A DNA stretch of 6,758 bases from Spirochaetae bacterium HGW-Spirochaetae-9 (GTDB lineage Bacteria > Spirochaetota > Spirochaetia > Treponematales > Rectinemataceae). The DNA is taken from contig PGXP01000097.1 in NCBI GenBank assembly GCA_002839205.1, positions 1-6,758 of the forward strand, in the 5' to 3' direction. The position numbers and the translations under genes are program-made. Position 1 is the first letter of the stretch, and every line of letters starts with the position of its first letter. The notes beneath the pieces were generated by a model. It searched no databases, was not told the DNA's origin, and was given only the letters and a program-made list of their open reading frames with translations. This document shows, piece by piece, positions 4,760-6,758 of the stretch.

Positions 4760-6067
4760 TCAGTTGCCTGCAATCTCGTCAGCGTGCCCGAAAACCTTCC
4801 GGAAAGCCTCCACATAGCGGTCGATCGCCGCGCGGTCGGGATGCTTGAACCATGGCACGCTGAAGGAGTGATCCGTTATCCCTTCGGCGCGAGGCAGGCT
4901 GCCTCTTGCCTGCCTGAGGTCGCGCGAGGCAAAGGTCACCTGGGTCGGGGTCCCGAGTCCGAATATGTCGAGCTCGTTGAAATAGGGGTGAAGATGCAAC
5001 GGGCCATTCTTGCAGGGAGCGCAGGCTCCCGCTCCTTCGGCCCGCAGGGCGGCGCAGATCTTCGCGAGGGATCCTGGCGGCAACCCTCTTTCATCGAAAA
5101 GCCCCTGGGCGTAGTACCAGCCGCCCATGCATGAACCATCGGCCTTGGAAATCCTGTGCGCCGAGAGCCTCGGCGTTCCCTCCAGGGAATCCCAGAAATA
5201 GCTCATCGCTTCATCGATTTCAGCGATACGCTCGTCATAGTGCTTGAGCTGTTCCAGCCCGACGGCGGAACTCATCTGGTGCATCCGGTGCTTGCATGCG
5301 CCTGCGGGGATGCCGGCGAACTTCATCAGCTCGGGTTCGGTGAGCTGGTTGTCGGGCGAGAAAAATTCAGAGCCTGTCCCTGTGCGCTCGTAGAAGGAGT
5401 AGGAGATGCAGCGCTCATAGAGATGGCGATCATTGGTGAATACCATGCCGCCCTCGCCGATGGCGAATGCCTTGGCAGTCATCAGGCTCATGATGGATAT
5501 GTCGCCGAAAGTGCCGCAGGCCTTACCTTTGTACAGGCTGCCCTGGGCGTGGGAAGCGTCCTCGATCACCAGAAGACCGTGCTTGCGGGCTAGGGGGAGA
5601 ATGCGATCCATGTCGCAGGGATGGGCGGCGTAGTGGACAACCATGATGGCTTTGGTGCGCGGTCCGATGCGGTGTTCAATGTCTTCCGGATCTATGCAAA
5701 GTGTCGTGGCGTCGATGTCGGCGAAATTGACGGCGCCGCCCAGGCTGAGCACGGGCGCGGCGCTCGCCCAGTAGGTCACCGAGGGGCAGATCACCTCATC
5801 ACCCGCGCCGATGCCGCAGGCCCAAAGCGCGGAGAGTATGCCGGCGGTGCCGTTGCAGTAGCCGAGTGCGTACTTCACGCCGAGCCATTCGGCCATTTCC
5901 CTTTCGAAGCGCTTCGTGATTTCCGTACCGCTCATGCTGCGGTTGCGCAGAACAGAGAGCACCGCCTGCTCATCAGCCTCGGTTATGATCGGCCAGAGGA
6001 AAAGGTCGCGGGGCTCTTCGCCCACCGCGGCCGGACCGCCATGTATCGCCAAAACATCCTTGTTCAT
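4760..6067 (-). CDS. DegT/DnrJ/EryC1/StrS-family PLP-dependent aminotransferase
   Basis: This is a fold-type I aminotransferase that transfers an amino group, usually from Glu or Gln, to a keto-sugar or keto-cyclitol. At 435 residues it is longer than the usual 370-400. Visible elements are LAIHGGPAA (6-14), SGTEITKRFEREMAEWLGVKYALGYCNGTAG (46-76; cofactor phosphate region), GDEVICPSVTYWAS (89-102), VIEDASHAQGS (167-177) with D170 binding the PLP ring nitrogen and H173 nearby, and SLMTAKAFAIGEGG (194-207) with K199 as the Schiff-base lysine. The C-terminal domain has GPLHLHPYFNELDIFG (355-370). The opening and overall layout resemble the scyllo-inosose/2-deoxy-scyllo-inosose aminotransferase branch, but substrate assignment is not safe. 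ATG 6067 has AAGGAGG upstream and overlaps the stop of the preceding gene (ATGA), so the two are translationally coupled. With no antibiotic or polysaccharide genes nearby, a catabolic role on an amino- or keto-sugar/cyclitol is plausible. Confidence 0.93.
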   Translation of the reverse strand: MNKDVLAIHGGPAAVGEEPRDLFLWPIITEADEQAVLSVLRNRSMSGTEITKRFEREMAEWLGVKYALGYCNGTAGILSALWACGIGAGDEVICPSVTYWASAAPVLSLGGAVNFADIDATTLCIDPEDIEHRIGPRTKAIMVVHYAAHPCDMDRILPLARKHGLLVIEDASHAQGSLYKGKACGTFGDISIMSLMTAKAFAIGEGGMVFTNDRHLYERCISYSFYERTGTGSEFFSPDNQLTEPELMKFAGIPAGACKHRMHQMSSAVGLEQLKHYDERIAEIDEAMSYFWDSLEGTPRLSAHRISKADGSCMGGWYYAQGLFDERGLPPGSLAKICAALRAEGAGACAPCKNGPLHLHPYFNELDIFGLGTPTQVTFASRDLRQARGSLPRAEGITDHSFSVPWFKHPDRAAIDRYVEAFRKVFGHADEIAGN

Positions 6068-6758
6068 ATCGCCTCCTTGCGCAGCTCGTCATAGAGGGTT
6101 GGTATCATTGTTTCAAGGCTCCCGGAAAGAGGAGCAGGCCTGCCATAGAACATGAAAGCGCGCTCCACTTCGTAGCCTCCCTGAGAAAAAGCGGCTTCGG
6201 TCGGCATGTATCCCACAGAACCGCCGCAGTAGCCGCATACGAAAAGCCGAGAAGGTCTGGCGGATGCCTTGAGCCCAAGCCCTATCCGGGAAAAAGCTTC
6301 CCCTGGCAGCGAAAAGAACTGCATTGAAGGGCCAAGACTCGAGCCCAATTCGCAGAAGCTGAAGCGCGCGGGTTCCGAAGGCGGTCCGCTATAGCATCCT
6401 TCTTCATCGAAGCTGGTTTCCAGCATTTTATCGGCCCAGGCTGACAAAGCCTCCGTACCGAGAGCGGGATTGTCGTGCGTCCCGGCGAAGCTGCTTTGTG
6501 CCGGATCACCTTCCCGCACAGCAGCCAACTGATTCCGAAACCTGCTCACCTTTTCTTTCGATAAAGCTTCGGCGTACGGCAGCGCCACTACCCTCGATAC
6601 GCTGCGCACACCGATCCCGTCCAGCCAGGCAAAGGAGCCCGAGGTCGGCGCGGCCTGAGCGGCCGATGCGGACCGCGCGCCCCGAATCACCGCTTCGGCC
6701 ACAGCCTGTCCCATCCTCTCGATATCGGCCGCATCGCCTTCGACGAAAGCTTCGCCGG
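6064..6758 (-). CDS. Neutral/alkaline non-lysosomal ceramidase-like protein (C-terminal 230 residues; 5' end beyond window)
   Basis: The frame is open to the right edge. An ATG exists at 6714, but the residues before it (GEAFVEGDAADIERMGQAVA) continue the family pattern, so 6714 is internal and the gene is partial. Family hallmarks near the end are FFSLPGEAFSRIGLGLKA (visible residues about 147-164) and GYCGGSVGYMPTEAAFSQGGYEVE (about 175-198), followed by a helix LETMIPTLYDEL. In neutral ceramidases these belong to the N-terminal Zn-hydrolase domain (PF04734). The zinc-binding His residues would lie in the missing part. Small bacterial members of about 400-450 residues are mostly uncharacterised and often sit in sugar catabolic loci, where a ceramide substrate is unlikely; an amide or other hydrolase activity is a guess. 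The stop overlaps the aminotransferase start by 4 bp, showing a tight operon. Confidence 0.8.
   Translation of the reverse strand, partial: GEAFVEGDAADIERMGQAVAEAVIRGARSASAAQAAPTSGSFAWLDGIGVRSVSRVVALPYAEALSKEKVSRFRNQLAAVREGDPAQSSFAGTHDNPALGTEALSAWADKMLETSFDEEGCYSGPPSEPARFSFCELGSSLGPSMQFFSLPGEAFSRIGLGLKASARPSRLFVCGYCGGSVGYMPTEAAFSQGGYEVERAFMFYGRPAPLSGSLETMIPTLYDELRKEAI

Noticed and set aside
3882..5134. Long plus-strand frames opposite deoR and the aminotransferase (269 and 273 codons)
   Set aside because: They run through genes with unambiguous family motifs on the minus strand and cross a promoter region. The translations lack any family pattern.

Overview
The window is a bacterial, GC-rich, gene-dense sequence that splits into two unrelated parts. 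Bases 1 to about 650 read left to right: the last 34 residues of a protein with a very acidic, lysine-containing tail, then a promoter, a strongly structured leader, and greA (transcript cleavage factor). Bases from about 645 to 6758 are coded entirely on the minus strand. They hold a carbohydrate/organic-acid catabolic neighbourhood with a tripartite tricarboxylate transporter (TTT). The parts meet at about 645-666, where greA (plus) and tctA (minus) run into each other head-on. Each loses its remaining sequence there. GreA stops resembling its family after about residue 134 of roughly 158, and TctA after about residue 133 of roughly 500. For about 22 bp both readings are family-typical, which is what a false join of two genomes through a short shared string looks like. 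Neither half should be used to place the other taxonomically or functionally.

Minus strand, in transcription order (right to left): a neutral/alkaline ceramidase-like protein (5' end beyond the right edge) overlaps by 4 bp a PLP-dependent DegT/DnrJ/EryC1/StrS-type aminotransferase. A 129-bp spacer follows, carrying an extended -10 promoter. Then come a DeoR/GlpR-family repressor and, 7 bp later, a TIM-barrel sugar-phosphate isomerase/epimerase-like protein that keeps candidates for the whole endonuclease IV-type metal site. A 159-bp spacer with a second promoter follows, then tctC (periplasmic binding protein), tctB (enlarged small membrane subunit) and the start of tctA (large membrane subunit).

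Taken together, the right part looks like a regulated uptake-and-catabolism locus. TctC would capture a carboxylated ligand (perhaps a sugar acid or related compound) and TctAB would import it. The isomerase, the aminotransferase and the ceramidase/amidase-like protein would process it, and the DeoR repressor would sense a phosphorylated intermediate. The substrate is not known from sequence. The deoR and tctC promoters share a 12-bp element at the -10 region, with one mismatch, which hints at common control.

The host of the right part is unresolved. TTT systems with AGGAGG-type ribosome sites and this gene set would suit a spirochaete or Synergistes-like anaerobe (low confidence). The greA part looks like an actinobacterial/Coriobacteriia or Firmicutes-type GreA (low confidence). 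No rRNA, tRNA, CRISPR array, insertion sequence or phage gene was seen. No gene-free stretch exceeds 300 bases.
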